Assembly (NCBI RefSeq): GCF_020532825.1
Contig: NZ_MQTS01000096.1
Coordinates: 1 to 35,906, forward strand
DNA: 35,906 bases
Origin: Arthrobacter sp. SO3
Lineage (GTDB): Bacteria > Actinomycetota > Actinomycetes > Actinomycetales > Micrococcaceae
Reading direction: 5' to 3'
Shown: positions 1 to 7,272 of the stretch, piece after piece
How positions within the stretch are numbered: the stretch's first letter is position 1
How the letters are laid out: every line of letters starts with the position of its first letter
Made by a program: the position numbers and the translations under genes
The notes under the pieces: model-generated
Told to the model about the DNA's origin: nothing
Databases searched by the model: none
The model's input: only the letters and a program-made list of their open reading frames with translations

Positions 1-188
1 GCGCCCGGGCCGCTACCACCTCGTCAGAACTGCGCTACCAGGTGTTTGGACTCGCGCTACCATCAAGCGCTACTCGCCACACCTGGATCGTGGTGCTCGC
101 CGCAATAACCATGCGAGGGCCTCTTACCGCTCCCCCGGACCACGGCAGGAGCAGCCGTGCCCGGCGCACGGACCTTAGCTGACGCGCC
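1..188. other. gene-free left edge with CGCTACCA repeats
   Basis: I see no convincing coding frame here. The first 75 bases hold four CGCTAC cores at 11, 33, 55 and 68. The first three are CGCTACCA at exact 22-bp spacing, about two helical turns, and the fourth is offset by 13 bp. This could be an operator array for a gene to the left, or the tail of a repeat; the window does not show which. Confidence 0.4.
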
Positions 189-240
189 GAACGCCCCCTC
201 ATCAGTCCCGCCGGGAGCGGGTGGTGATGAAGGGGCGTTC
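189..240. terminator. long hairpin after the NCS1 permease gene
   Basis: Two 16-nt arms (189-204 and 225-240) pair with one mismatch, and the intervening bases contain a further CCCGC/GCGGG stem. It lies 23 bp past the stop codon of the minus-strand permease gene, the right place for an intrinsic terminator. No T-run follows on the minus strand, so termination is inferred from position and stem strength. Confidence 0.6.
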
Positions 241-263
241 CTCATCCGGTCACACGATTAAGG

Positions 264-1949
264 TCACGTCTGTGCCGGCAGGACGTAGCGGCCGGTTTTG
301 TCGGTGGCGAGGGCCAGGGATGAAATGTACTGCTTCGAACCGTCAGCCGCGGGTTCGGCGGAGAGGAGCATGTCCGGCCGCTCAAACTCCATTCCGGTCA
401 CGTGGCAGAGCAGCTTTGCGCCGGAGGGATTGCCGTCGTCGTCGAACATCGGCAGGTCAATTCCGTCGTCGGTACGCCGCAGATAGAACCGGCCGCCGGT
501 CGCGACTGCCATAAGTGGCGTCGCGACGACGGCAACGGCCACGGCGAAAATCGGTGAGAACGGGGCGATCCCGGAACCGAACGCCCCGAAGAACATGGCG
601 ATGGAAATGCCGGCCGACAGTGCTAGCGACACGACGCCGACGGGGTTCCAGTTGTAGAGCATGCCGCGGCGGAATTCCGGCTGCTTCGGGGAGAGTTTCA
701 GGACGTACTTGTTGATGGCAATGTCCGTCGCGACCGTCACGATCCACGCCATTCCGCAGTTCGCGTAGAAGCCCAGAATGGTGTTCAGGAACTCGAACAT
801 GTTCAGTTCCATCAGCGCGAGGGCAATCACCAGGTTGACGATGACAAAGACCAGCCGCCCCGGATAGGTCCTGGTGACGCGGGTGAAGGAGTTCGTCCAC
901 GCCAGCGAACCGGAGTAAGCGTTCGTGACGTTTATTTTGATCTGCGAGATGACCACCAGGATCACGGCCAGGGCCAGTGCGAGCCAGCCCGGCATCATCT
1001 GCTCATAGACACCCAGGAACTGATGGACGGGTTCGTTCGCCGTAGCCGATGCCGCCGGGTCCAAGGTGGCGATGAGATAGACCGCGATAAATAGTCCCAC
1101 CGCCTGCTTGACGGCACCGAACACAACCCAGCCGGGGCCCGCAAGGATGACCGCCCTCCACCAGGCCACCCGGTTCGCTTCGGTCTTGGGCGGCATAAAG
1201 CGCAGGTAGTCAATTTGCTCGGCGATTTGGGCGATGAGCGAGAGGCAGACGCCGGCGGCCAGCATCACGGAGGCGAGGTTAGCGCCGGCACCGCTCTCCC
1301 CCTCATAGGCGAAGAACGTCGCAATGGAATCGGGGTTCGTGATCACCAGGTAGGCGAAGGGGATGACCATCAGGATGAGCCAGAGCGGGGTGGTCCAGAC
1401 CTGCAGCTTGGAGAGCACTTTCATTCCGTAGATGACAAACGGGATGACGATCAGGGTCGACGCGGCGTAGCCGAGGGGTTTCGGGATTCCGAGCCCGAGT
1501 TCCAGGCCCTGGGCCATGATGGAGCCCTCAAGGGCGAAGAAGATGAACGTGAACGTCGCGAAGATCACGTTGGTGATGACGGAGCCGTAATAGCCAAAGC
1601 CGGAGCCGCGAGTGATGAGGTCCAGATCCAGGTTGTAGCGCGCCGCGTAGTACGCGAGCGGAATGCCCGTCACGAAGATGATGAGTGCGGCGACGGCGAT
1701 GCCCAGGAGGGCATTCGTTGTTCCGTGGGCTATGCCGATGTTCGCCCCGATGGAGAAATCGGCAAGGTAGGCGATTCCTCCCAGCGCACTGGTGGCCACG
1801 ACGCCGGGGGCCCATTTCCGGTAGGAGCGCGGGGCGAACCTGAGCGTGTAGTCCTCCAGGCTTTCCCTGGTTGCAGCGCGGGCATTGGTATCTGCCGGCG
1901 CGGGTAGCGTGTGGCGGCTGGCACTGGTGTGCTGCGTGTCCGTGGACAT
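264..1949 (-). CDS. NCS1-family nucleobase/cytosine-type permease
   Basis: A 561-residue polytopic membrane protein of the nucleobase:cation symporter-1 (purine-cytosine permease) family, expected to import a nucleobase or related heterocycle with a cation. About twelve hydrophobic segments follow a polar 45-residue N-terminus, and the first membrane segments carry small-residue-rich stretches typical of NCS1 proteins. The tail after the last segment, about 75 residues including DLPMFDDDGNPSG, is hydrophilic and longer than in CodB. I chose the ATG at 1949 because GAAAGG lies 7 nt upstream; an in-frame GTG at 1964 is weaker. The gene stands alone, diverges from the reductase at 2284 and is followed by a hairpin. 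The substrate cannot be read from the sequence; cytosine, purine, allantoin or hydantoin are possible. Confidence 0.85.
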   Translation of the reverse strand: MSTDTQHTSASRHTLPAPADTNARAATRESLEDYTLRFAPRSYRKWAPGVVATSALGGIAYLADFSIGANIGIAHGTTNALLGIAVAALIIFVTGIPLAYYAARYNLDLDLITRGSGFGYYGSVITNVIFATFTFIFFALEGSIMAQGLELGLGIPKPLGYAASTLIVIPFVIYGMKVLSKLQVWTTPLWLILMVIPFAYLVITNPDSIATFFAYEGESGAGANLASVMLAAGVCLSLIAQIAEQIDYLRFMPPKTEANRVAWWRAVILAGPGWVVFGAVKQAVGLFIAVYLIATLDPAASATANEPVHQFLGVYEQMMPGWLALALAVILVVISQIKINVTNAYSGSLAWTNSFTRVTRTYPGRLVFVIVNLVIALALMELNMFEFLNTILGFYANCGMAWIVTVATDIAINKYVLKLSPKQPEFRRGMLYNWNPVGVVSLALSAGISIAMFFGAFGSGIAPFSPIFAVAVAVVATPLMAVATGGRFYLRRTDDGIDLPMFDDDGNPSGAKLLCHVTGMEFERPDMLLSAEPAADGSKQYISSLALATDKTGRYVLPAQT

Positions 1950-2283
1950 GGACCGACCTTTCACATGGGTGGGGCATCAGAGAAGAGCCGTCGGAAGGAC
2001 GACCATCTCAGCAGGTGCACGGGACCACCCCAGGGCGACCCCACACACCGCTGCCAGCCGCGCGTCAGATGACCGGCGGCCTGGGCCTCATCGTGCCAAG
2101 CCCATGTTTCGGATTCGTTCCCGCCAGCGAACATTCTTGTGTCGGTCCGGAGCCGGGTCCCTCGTATGCGCAGTGGGCTCGTGCCGAGCCGTCGATGCCC
2201 ATTGCTTCACTGCGGGTTCGTGTGCCAGCCTCGAAGTGGTTCCGTCGCCGGGGTGACGACGGGCGACAGAGGAGGAGCACGGC
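1950..2283. other. divergent intergenic region, no gene seen
   Basis: These 334 bp separate the permease start from the plus-strand reductase start. Short open frames on both strands overlap each other and lack ribosome sites. Promoters for both genes should lie here, but I found no clean -35/-10 pair and no recognisable riboswitch fold. Confidence 0.5.
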
Positions 2284-2904
2284 ATGGGACTCATCCATAT
2301 CGACCTGTTCACCACGCTCGACGGCGTCGCGCAGGCCCCCGGCGGCCCGGACGAGGACGCTGACGGCGGTTTCGCGTTTGGCGGCTGGCAGGCGCCTCTC
2401 TTAGACGAGGTCGTCGGCGAGCAGATCAGCTCCGGGATGGCGGGGATGGACGCGCTGCTGCTGGGGCGCCGGACCTACGACATTTTCGCCGCGTACTGGC
2501 CGCACGAGGACGGGGACATCGCGCGGCTGTTCAACCGGCTCCCGAAGTACGTGGCCTCGCGCCGGACGCCGGCCCTCGAGTGGGCCGGCTCCACATTGCT
2601 CGGTCCCGACGTCGTCGCCGCCGTGCGCGAACTGCGCGAACAGCACGCGAACATCCACGTCATCGGCAGCCTCGACTTCGTGCAGACCCTGTTCGCCGAG
2701 CGGCTCTTCGACCGGCTCACGCTCTGGGTGTATCCGATCCTCCTCGGCGGCGGAAAGAAGGTCTTCGCCGGCGGGGTGGTTCCGACGAACCTCAGGCTCA
2801 TCGAGCCGGTCGTCACCTCACCGAAGGGTGCGGTGCTGCAGCGCTACGCGCTCGCTGATGGCGTACCTGGCGTCGGCGATATGTCAGCCGGCCAGGCGGG
2901 CTAG
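2284..2904 (+). CDS. dihydrofolate reductase/RibD C-terminal family protein
   Basis: A 206-residue soluble protein of the DHFR-like RibD-C superfamily. It has the family pattern: an N-terminal strand ending in TLDGVAQ (residues 11-17), LLLGRRTYDIF near residues 58-68, a SRRTP strand end near 91-95, and the C-terminal core IHVIGSLDFVQTL with PILLGGGKKVF. Relatives bind NADPH, but most of this subgroup have no known substrate, and this should not be taken for folate or riboflavin biosynthesis. The ATG is preceded by GAGGAGG at good distance. It is monocistronic; a small hairpin overlaps its stop codon and repeats follow. The last dozen residues look poorly conserved. Confidence 0.85.
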   Translation: MGLIHIDLFTTLDGVAQAPGGPDEDADGGFAFGGWQAPLLDEVVGEQISSGMAGMDALLLGRRTYDIFAAYWPHEDGDIARLFNRLPKYVASRRTPALEWAGSTLLGPDVVAAVRELREQHANIHVIGSLDFVQTLFAERLFDRLTLWVYPILLGGGKKVFAGGVVPTNLRLIEPVVTSPKGAVLQRYALADGVPGVGDMSAGQAG

Positions 2905-2922
2905 CGGCGAGCACGCCAGCCC
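2898..2922 (+). terminator. possible terminator hairpin
   Basis: GGGCT (2898-2902) pairs with AGCCC (2918-2922), and an inner GGCG/CGCC pair closes on the loop AGCA. It overlaps the TAG of the reductase gene and has no T-run. The stem is modest. Confidence 0.35.
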
Positions 2923-3032
2923 CGTGGATCGCGGGTGGCCGCATTGGGGCGCGGGGGTCATGTGCGAGGTCGGCCCGATCTGTCCGGCCGCCGCAATATC
3001 GCAACGCATTCGGGCTGGTGACACGCAATAGA

Positions 3033-3089
3033 CCCAGCGCGCCGGAATACCCGTAGCGCAGAGCCGTCTCCGTGTCACGCGACATGTTG
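3033..3089. repeat. 57-bp direct repeat, copy 1
   Basis: This stretch matches 3221-3277 at 56 of 57 positions. Its second half contains the core TGTCACGCGACATGTTG that recurs in the 38-bp tandem units downstream. No gene is visible, and minus-strand frames through it give only short artefactual peptides beginning MSRDTE. Confidence 0.9.
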
Positions 3090-3220
3090 GGCAGCGAAAT
3101 TGGGCGCGGAACCGACCGAGACGGGATTTCGTGGACGGCGCGGCCGCGCTCGTCCTGCCTGCCCGGTGCCGCCGCTGAGCAGAAACTCGCTACGGTCCCG
3201 GGCCTGCGCTGCGCAAACTG

Positions 3221-3277
3221 CCCAGCGCGGCGGAATACCCGTAGCGCAGAGCCGTCTCCGTGTCACGCGACATGTTG
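3221..3277. repeat. 57-bp direct repeat, copy 2
   Basis: Copy 2 of the repeat at 3033-3089, differing by one base (G for C at the tenth position). Its 3' half runs into the 38-bp tandem array, so the tandem part may have grown from this copy. Confidence 0.9.
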
Positions 3278-3403
3278 CGCAGCGCAGGACCGGCTCCGTG
3301 TCACGCGACATGTTGCGCAGCGCAGGACCGTCTCCGAGTCACTGGACGGTTTCCGCAGCGCAGGACCGTTCCCATGTCACAGAACGCTTACCGCCGCGGA
3401 ACG
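3252..3403. repeat. 38-bp tandem repeat array, four units
   Basis: Units start at 3252, 3290, 3328 and 3366. The first two differ at one base (CCGTCTCC against CCGGCTCC), the third diverges in its middle and the fourth is strongly degraded. Each of the first two contains TGTCACGCGACA, an imperfect palindrome (TGTC/GACA). Units abut with no spacers, so this is not a CRISPR array. The period of 38 is not a multiple of three, which argues against a coding repeat. Function unknown. Confidence 0.85.
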
Positions 3404-3437
3404 GACCGAGCGCTCCCGCCGTCCGCCATCTGACGAG

Positions 3438-3471
3438 GATGGCCGCTATGGGAGCTCCCATAGCGGCCATC
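3438..3471. repeat. perfect 34-bp palindrome, REP-like
   Basis: The 34 bases read identically on both strands around the centre GGGAGCTCCC. Its right half, ATAGCGGCCAT at 3460, and the following GCGGCGAACCG match the repeat cluster at 12373-12528, so both belong to one dispersed palindromic family. It lies 45 bp past the stop codon of the minus-strand monooxygenase gene and could act as its terminator. Confidence 0.85.
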
Positions 3472-3515
3472 TGCGGCGAACCGTCAAACCCTCAGCGGGC
3501 CGCGGGACTCCGCGC

Positions 3516-5450
3516 CTACCCCGCGTGGCCCAGGGATTCGCGGACGCGGTTGCCGGCCTGCAGGATCGGTGCGAAGAACTCACCGAGCTGCGCGGTTGCC
3601 GTCAACGGCAGGACGTTGGCCACGTACTGGTCCGGGCGGACCACCACGACGACGCCGCCGCGGTCCAGGCCGCGCAGCTCGAAGATGTCCGCCGTCGGAT
3701 CGGTGGCATAGACCTTCTCGTAGTCCGTGAGCTGGAACGGACCCACCTGGGGCTTGAACGACGCCGGCACGGCGCCGATGTCGACGCCCGTGTGCTCCTG
3801 CTGGTAGATCACCTTCACGTCGAACCACGCGTCCCGGTCAGCCCCCTCGGGCGTTGCGGCGAGCGGCGAGTCCGGCGCGTTCGCGATCCACTCCGCGAAG
3901 TCGGCGACGGGCGACGCCGAACCCGGTGTGCCGGTGCCGGCCGCGTTGGCGTCGGCGAAGACGTAGATGCGCCACCGCCCGTCCGCCGTGGCGTGGTGGC
4001 CGAGGTGCATTGGGTTGGTGTCGCAGACCCGCACCACGGGCGCGGACTTGAAGCGCTTGCCGATGGGGAATCCGGTGGCCAGGTCCTGGTGGGCGGCCTC
4101 GGCGATGAGCAGGGAAGGGGTGTACTCCGTCATGAACCCGGCCGGGAACTCGGCGGTGCTTACATAGAAGTCCTCGAGCTCGGAGGGGCTGTTGAAGTCC
4201 TCGGGCTTCTTCGCCATGAGCGTTGACCACTCTTTGTCGAAGTCGATGAGGTTCTTCGCGATGACCTGGCGTTCGGCCGAATACGTGGACAGCAGGCTCT
4301 CCGGGCTGCGGCCCTCGAGCACGTGCCCGAGCTTCCAGCCCAGGTTGAAGCCGTCCTGCATGGAGACATTCATGCCCTGGCCGGCTTTGGCGCTGTGCGT
4401 GTGGCAGGCGTCGCCGGTGATGAACACGCGCGGGGTGCGCATGCCCAGCTGGTCCGGCAGGACGTCGTCGAACCGGTCGGTGAGGCGGTGGCCGACCTCG
4501 TACACGCTGTGCCAGGCGACATTGCGCACGTCGAGCGTGTAAGGGTGCAGGATCTCGTTCGCCTGGGCAATGATCTGCTCGATGGTGGTGCTGCGCACGG
4601 CGCCGGCGTTGCCCTCCGGGACCTCGCCGAGGTCGACGTACATCCGGAAGAGGAAGCCGCCCTCGCGCGGGATCAGCAGGATGCTGCCGCCGGTTCCGGA
4701 CTGGATGGCGCATTTGGTGCGGATGTCCGGGAAGTCGGTGACGGCGAGGACGTCCATAACGCCCCAGGCGTGGTTGGCCGCATCGCCCGCGAGGGTGCAG
4801 CCGATCGAGTCCCGGACCTTGCTTCTGGCGCCATCCGCGCCGACGACGTACTTCGCCCGGACGGTCCGCTCCCGGCCTTCGTCGGGGCCGGCGGTGTGCA
4901 CGAGGGTGACGGTGACGGGGTAGTCCGCGTCGTCGTCGACCTCGAGGCTGCGGAACTCCAGGCCGTAGTCCGGCGACATGCGGGTGGGGGCGTTGGCCAT
5001 GAACTCGGCGAAGTAGTCCAGGACGCGGGCCTGGTTGACGATCAGGTGCGGGAACTCGCTGATGCCGGTCGTGTCGTCCTTGGCGCGGGCGGCGCGGACG
5101 ATTTTGGCCGGGTCGGAGGGGTCCGGCTTCCAGAAGGCCATCTCGGTGATGCGGTACGCCTCGGCGATGATCCGCTCGGCGAAACCGAAGGCCTGGAAGG
5201 TCTCGACGCTGCGGGCCTGGATGCCGTCGGCCTGGCCGATGGGAAGCCGTCCGCCGCGGCGCTCCACGATCCGGGTGGTGATGCCCGGGAACTGGGACAG
5301 CTGCGCGGCGGTGACGACGCCGGCGGGGCCGGTGCCGACAATGAGCACGTCAACCTCGTCGGGAACTTCCGTGGGCCGGTCGATGCCGACGCCGGCGGCT
5401 GGCTGGACTCGCGGGTCACCGGATACGTAACCGTGGTGGTGGAACTGCAC
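3516..5450 (-). CDS. FAD-dependent aromatic hydroxylase, phenol/3-hydroxybenzoate hydroxylase type
   Basis: A 644-residue flavoprotein monooxygenase. Residues 35-44 form the FAD Rossmann motif VLIVGTGPAG with ribose-binding E63; GQADGIQAR (72-80) resembles the active-site region of phenol and 3-hydroxybenzoate hydroxylases; GADG lies at 204-207 and the FAD-pyrophosphate motif GDACHTHSAKAGQG at 346-359. A C-terminal thioredoxin-like PHOX domain follows from about residue 460. Length and order match 3-hydroxybenzoate 4-hydroxylase (MobA) and phenol 2-hydroxylase. The GTG start has GAGGAAAG upstream. It diverges from the homoprotocatechuate operon, which has no hpaBC, so a hydroxyphenylacetate is an attractive substrate; 3-hydroxybenzoate is the alternative. 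Family is certain, substrate inferred. Confidence 0.85.
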   Translation of the reverse strand: MQFHHHGYVSGDPRVQPAAGVGIDRPTEVPDEVDVLIVGTGPAGVVTAAQLSQFPGITTRIVERRGGRLPIGQADGIQARSVETFQAFGFAERIIAEAYRITEMAFWKPDPSDPAKIVRAARAKDDTTGISEFPHLIVNQARVLDYFAEFMANAPTRMSPDYGLEFRSLEVDDDADYPVTVTLVHTAGPDEGRERTVRAKYVVGADGARSKVRDSIGCTLAGDAANHAWGVMDVLAVTDFPDIRTKCAIQSGTGGSILLIPREGGFLFRMYVDLGEVPEGNAGAVRSTTIEQIIAQANEILHPYTLDVRNVAWHSVYEVGHRLTDRFDDVLPDQLGMRTPRVFITGDACHTHSAKAGQGMNVSMQDGFNLGWKLGHVLEGRSPESLLSTYSAERQVIAKNLIDFDKEWSTLMAKKPEDFNSPSELEDFYVSTAEFPAGFMTEYTPSLLIAEAAHQDLATGFPIGKRFKSAPVVRVCDTNPMHLGHHATADGRWRIYVFADANAAGTGTPGSASPVADFAEWIANAPDSPLAATPEGADRDAWFDVKVIYQQEHTGVDIGAVPASFKPQVGPFQLTDYEKVYATDPTADIFELRGLDRGGVVVVVRPDQYVANVLPLTATAQLGEFFAPILQAGNRVRESLGHAG

Positions 5451-5470
5451 GGGCTTTCCTCACTTCGCTG

Positions 5471-5507
5471 TGTGGCACTTCGTGGTGTGGCACTTCGTGG
5501 TGTGGCG
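5471..5507 (-). repeat. 15-bp tandem repeat in the hydroxylase mRNA leader
   Basis: TGTGGCACTTCGTGG occurs twice head to tail (5471-5485 and 5486-5500), with partial copies on both sides. The array lies just upstream of the minus-strand hydroxylase ribosome site, in what should be its untranslated leader, and the flanking partial copy merges with the region holding the Shine-Dalgarno sequence. Confidence 0.8.
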
Positions 5508-5526
5508 GACTGTCGCCGCCTAAAGT

Positions 5527-5561
5527 GTTCGATATTAGAACGCAACGTTCGATTATAGAAC
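5527..5561. promoter_or_regulatory. paired 15-bp operators, IclR-like
   Basis: GTTCGATATTAGAAC (5527-5541) and GTTCGATTATAGAAC (5547-5561) are two near-identical imperfect palindromes exactly 20 bp apart. From memory they resemble the GTTCGATAATCGCAC sites of IclR-type regulators of aromatic pathways (PcaU, PobR, PcaR). No IclR gene is in this window. The second copy contains TATAAT on the minus strand, so binding would cover the hydroxylase promoter. Confidence 0.6.
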
Positions 5562-5579
5562 TCTGATCTCCAGTCAAAA
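5552..5579 (-). promoter_or_regulatory. predicted promoter of the hydroxylase gene
   Basis: On the minus strand TATAAT (5557-5552) is a perfect -10. Upstream, TTTTGA (5579-5574) gives a 16-bp spacer and TTGACT (5577-5572) a short 14-bp spacer, so the -35 is uncertain. The expected transcript has a leader of roughly 95 nt. Confidence 0.5.
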
Positions 5580-5637
5580 CTGTACGGCAGATATGACGCG
5601 GGTTACAAGTGCCCCGAAAACTCCCGCCAGCAGGGGG

Positions 5638-5666
5638 TTGACGTTCCACGGTTCCTGGGCAATAGT
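5638..5666 (+). promoter_or_regulatory. predicted promoter of the homoprotocatechuate operon
   Basis: TTGACG (5638-5643) is followed after 17 bp by AATAGT (5661-5666). The -35 is good and the -10 weak. It lies about 40 bp upstream of the TTG start of the FAH-RraA gene and directly before the GntR-type operator pair. Confidence 0.45.
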
Positions 5667-5668
5667 TT

Positions 5669-5690
5669 TCGTATACGATTTCGTACTCGA
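5669..5690 (+). promoter_or_regulatory. GntR/FCD-type operator pair
   Basis: TCGTATACGA (5669-5678) is a perfect 10-bp palindrome fitting the T-N-GTATAC-N-A form of FadR/FCD-subfamily GntR sites. TCGTACTCGA (5681-5690) is a degenerate copy 12 bp on. They sit between the promoter and the ribosome site of the operon that encodes its own GntR regulator, as expected for autorepression relieved by a pathway intermediate. Confidence 0.6.
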
Positions 5691-5703
5691 TGAGGAGCTA
5701 CTT

Positions 5704-7272
5704 TTGGAACAGGTCACCGACCGCACCCTGGCCGCGGCCCGCAAAGTCATCGCGGTGCATATCAACTACCCCAGCCGGGCGGCCCAGCGCGGCCGGACCC
5801 CCGAGCAGCCGTCGTATTTCCTGAAGCCATCGTCCTCCCTGGCCCTCAGCGGTTCAACGGTGGAGCGCCCGGCCGGGTGCGAACTCCTCGGCTATGAGGG
5901 CGAGATCGCGCTGATCATCGGCAAGGCCGCCCGCCGGGTGGGGATCGAGGACGCCTGGAGCCACGTCGAGTGGGTCACGGCCAGCAACGACCTCGGCGTC
6001 TACGACCTCCGCTACGCCGACAAGGGCTCCAACCTCCGCTCCAAGGGCGGCGACGGCTTCACGCCCGTGGGCCCGGGACTGGTCGCCGCGGATGCCGTGG
6101 ACCCGGACGGCCTGCGGATCCGCACCTGGCACAACGGCGAGCTGGTCCAGGACGACACCACCGGGGACCTGCTGTTCCCGTTCGCCCGGCTGGTCGCTGA
6201 CCTGTCCCAGCTGCTTACCCTCGAGGAGGGCGACATCATCCTGACCGGCACGCCCGCCGGGGCGTCGGTGGCCAGGCCGGGCGACGTCGTCGAGGTGGAA
6301 GTCAGTGCCGTTGGCGCCGCTGCAGTCGGCACCGAAGGTACGACGGCGGGCGGCGCCGCTCCCGGCGGCCTCACCACCGGCCGGCTGGTCACCCTGGTGG
6401 CGGAGGGCACGACGCCGTTCGGCGACTTCGGCGCCCAGCCCCGGACCGATGATCTGCAGCGGGAGGAGGCCTACGGCTCCCGCACGGCAGCCGGGCTTCC
6501 CGCGGCTGAGGCAGCCGGGGCGCCGGCCGCCGTCGGACATGTCCAGTCCCCGGAGGCGCCGGCTCACGTCCTGACCCCGGAGCTTAAGGCGAAGCTGGAA
6601 AGCGTCTGCACCGCCACCCTGTCCTCCCAGCTGCGCAAGCGCGGCCTGAACAACGTCAGCATCGACGGCCTCAGCTCCACCCGCCCGGAGAAGCGGATCG
6701 TTGGCCTGGCCCGGACCCTGCGCTATGTGCCCAACCGCGAGGACCTCTTCAAGACCCACGGCGGCGGATTCAACGCCCAGAAGAAGGCCATCGACTCGGT
6801 CAACGCCGGCGAGATCCTGGTGATGGAGGCCCGCGGCGAAAAGGGCACCGGCACCATCGGCGACATCCTGGCCCTGCGTGCCCAGGTCCGCGGCGCCGCC
6901 GCCATCATCACCGACGGCGGCGTCCGCGACTTCTCCGCCGTCGCCGCGATGGACATGCCCACTTACTACGCGAACCCGCACCCCGCCGTGCTGGGGCGCC
7001 GGCACATCCCGTGGGACACCGACATCACGATCGCCTGCGGCGGCACCACCGTGCAGCCGGGGGACATCATCGTGGCCGACGCGGACGGCATCCTGGTGAT
7101 CCCGCCGGCGCTGGCCGCGGAACTTGCGGACGATTCGATCGCCCAGGAACGCGAGGAAGCCTTCATCACCGAGATGGTGCGCCAGGGCCACAGTGTGGAC
7201 GGGCTGTACCCGTTGAACGCTGAATGGCGGGCCCGCTACGAGAACTGGGAAGCAGGCAAGGCCAATGAATGA
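5704..7272 (+). CDS. FAH-family isomerase/hydrolase fused to an RraA-like (aldolase/decarboxylase) domain
   Basis: A 522-residue two-domain protein. The N-terminal part (to about residue 240) is a fumarylacetoacetate-hydrolase fold with candidate metal ligands E65, E67 (GYEGEIAL) and D96 (ASNDLG), and the LTGTPAGAS loop. After a Gly/Ala/Pro-rich linker, residues from about 285 form an RraA/HMG-aldolase-like domain with GDILAL (D387) and GGVRD (R408, D409), the metal/substrate motif of oxaloacetate-decarboxylating members. In the hpa pathway HpaG normally carries two FAH domains for OPET decarboxylation and isomerisation; here the second is replaced. I chose TTG at 5704, with GAGGAG 6 nt upstream, because translation from an ATG at 5593 would run through the operators. 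Pathway role is inferred from context. Confidence 0.8.
   Translation: MEQVTDRTLAAARKVIAVHINYPSRAAQRGRTPEQPSYFLKPSSSLALSGSTVERPAGCELLGYEGEIALIIGKAARRVGIEDAWSHVEWVTASNDLGVYDLRYADKGSNLRSKGGDGFTPVGPGLVAADAVDPDGLRIRTWHNGELVQDDTTGDLLFPFARLVADLSQLLTLEEGDIILTGTPAGASVARPGDVVEVEVSAVGAAAVGTEGTTAGGAAPGGLTTGRLVTLVAEGTTPFGDFGAQPRTDDLQREEAYGSRTAAGLPAAEAAGAPAAVGHVQSPEAPAHVLTPELKAKLESVCTATLSSQLRKRGLNNVSIDGLSSTRPEKRIVGLARTLRYVPNREDLFKTHGGGFNAQKKAIDSVNAGEILVMEARGEKGTGTIGDILALRAQVRGAAAIITDGGVRDFSAVAAMDMPTYYANPHPAVLGRRHIPWDTDITIACGGTTVQPGDIIVADADGILVIPPALAAELADDSIAQEREEAFITEMVRQGHSVDGLYPLNAEWRARYENWEAGKANE

Noticed and set aside
264..1949. The NCS1 permease as the importer for the hpa pathway.
   Set aside because: NCS1 proteins carry nucleobases and related heterocycles; the gene is separated from the island by the reductase and the repeats.
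1950..2283. A riboswitch or purine-responsive leader for the NCS1 permease.
   Set aside because: No conserved riboswitch core or long stem was found, and the permease ribosome site lies in plain sequence.
3252..3403. A CRISPR array.
   Set aside because: The 38-bp units abut without spacers and decay in sequence; no cas genes are present.
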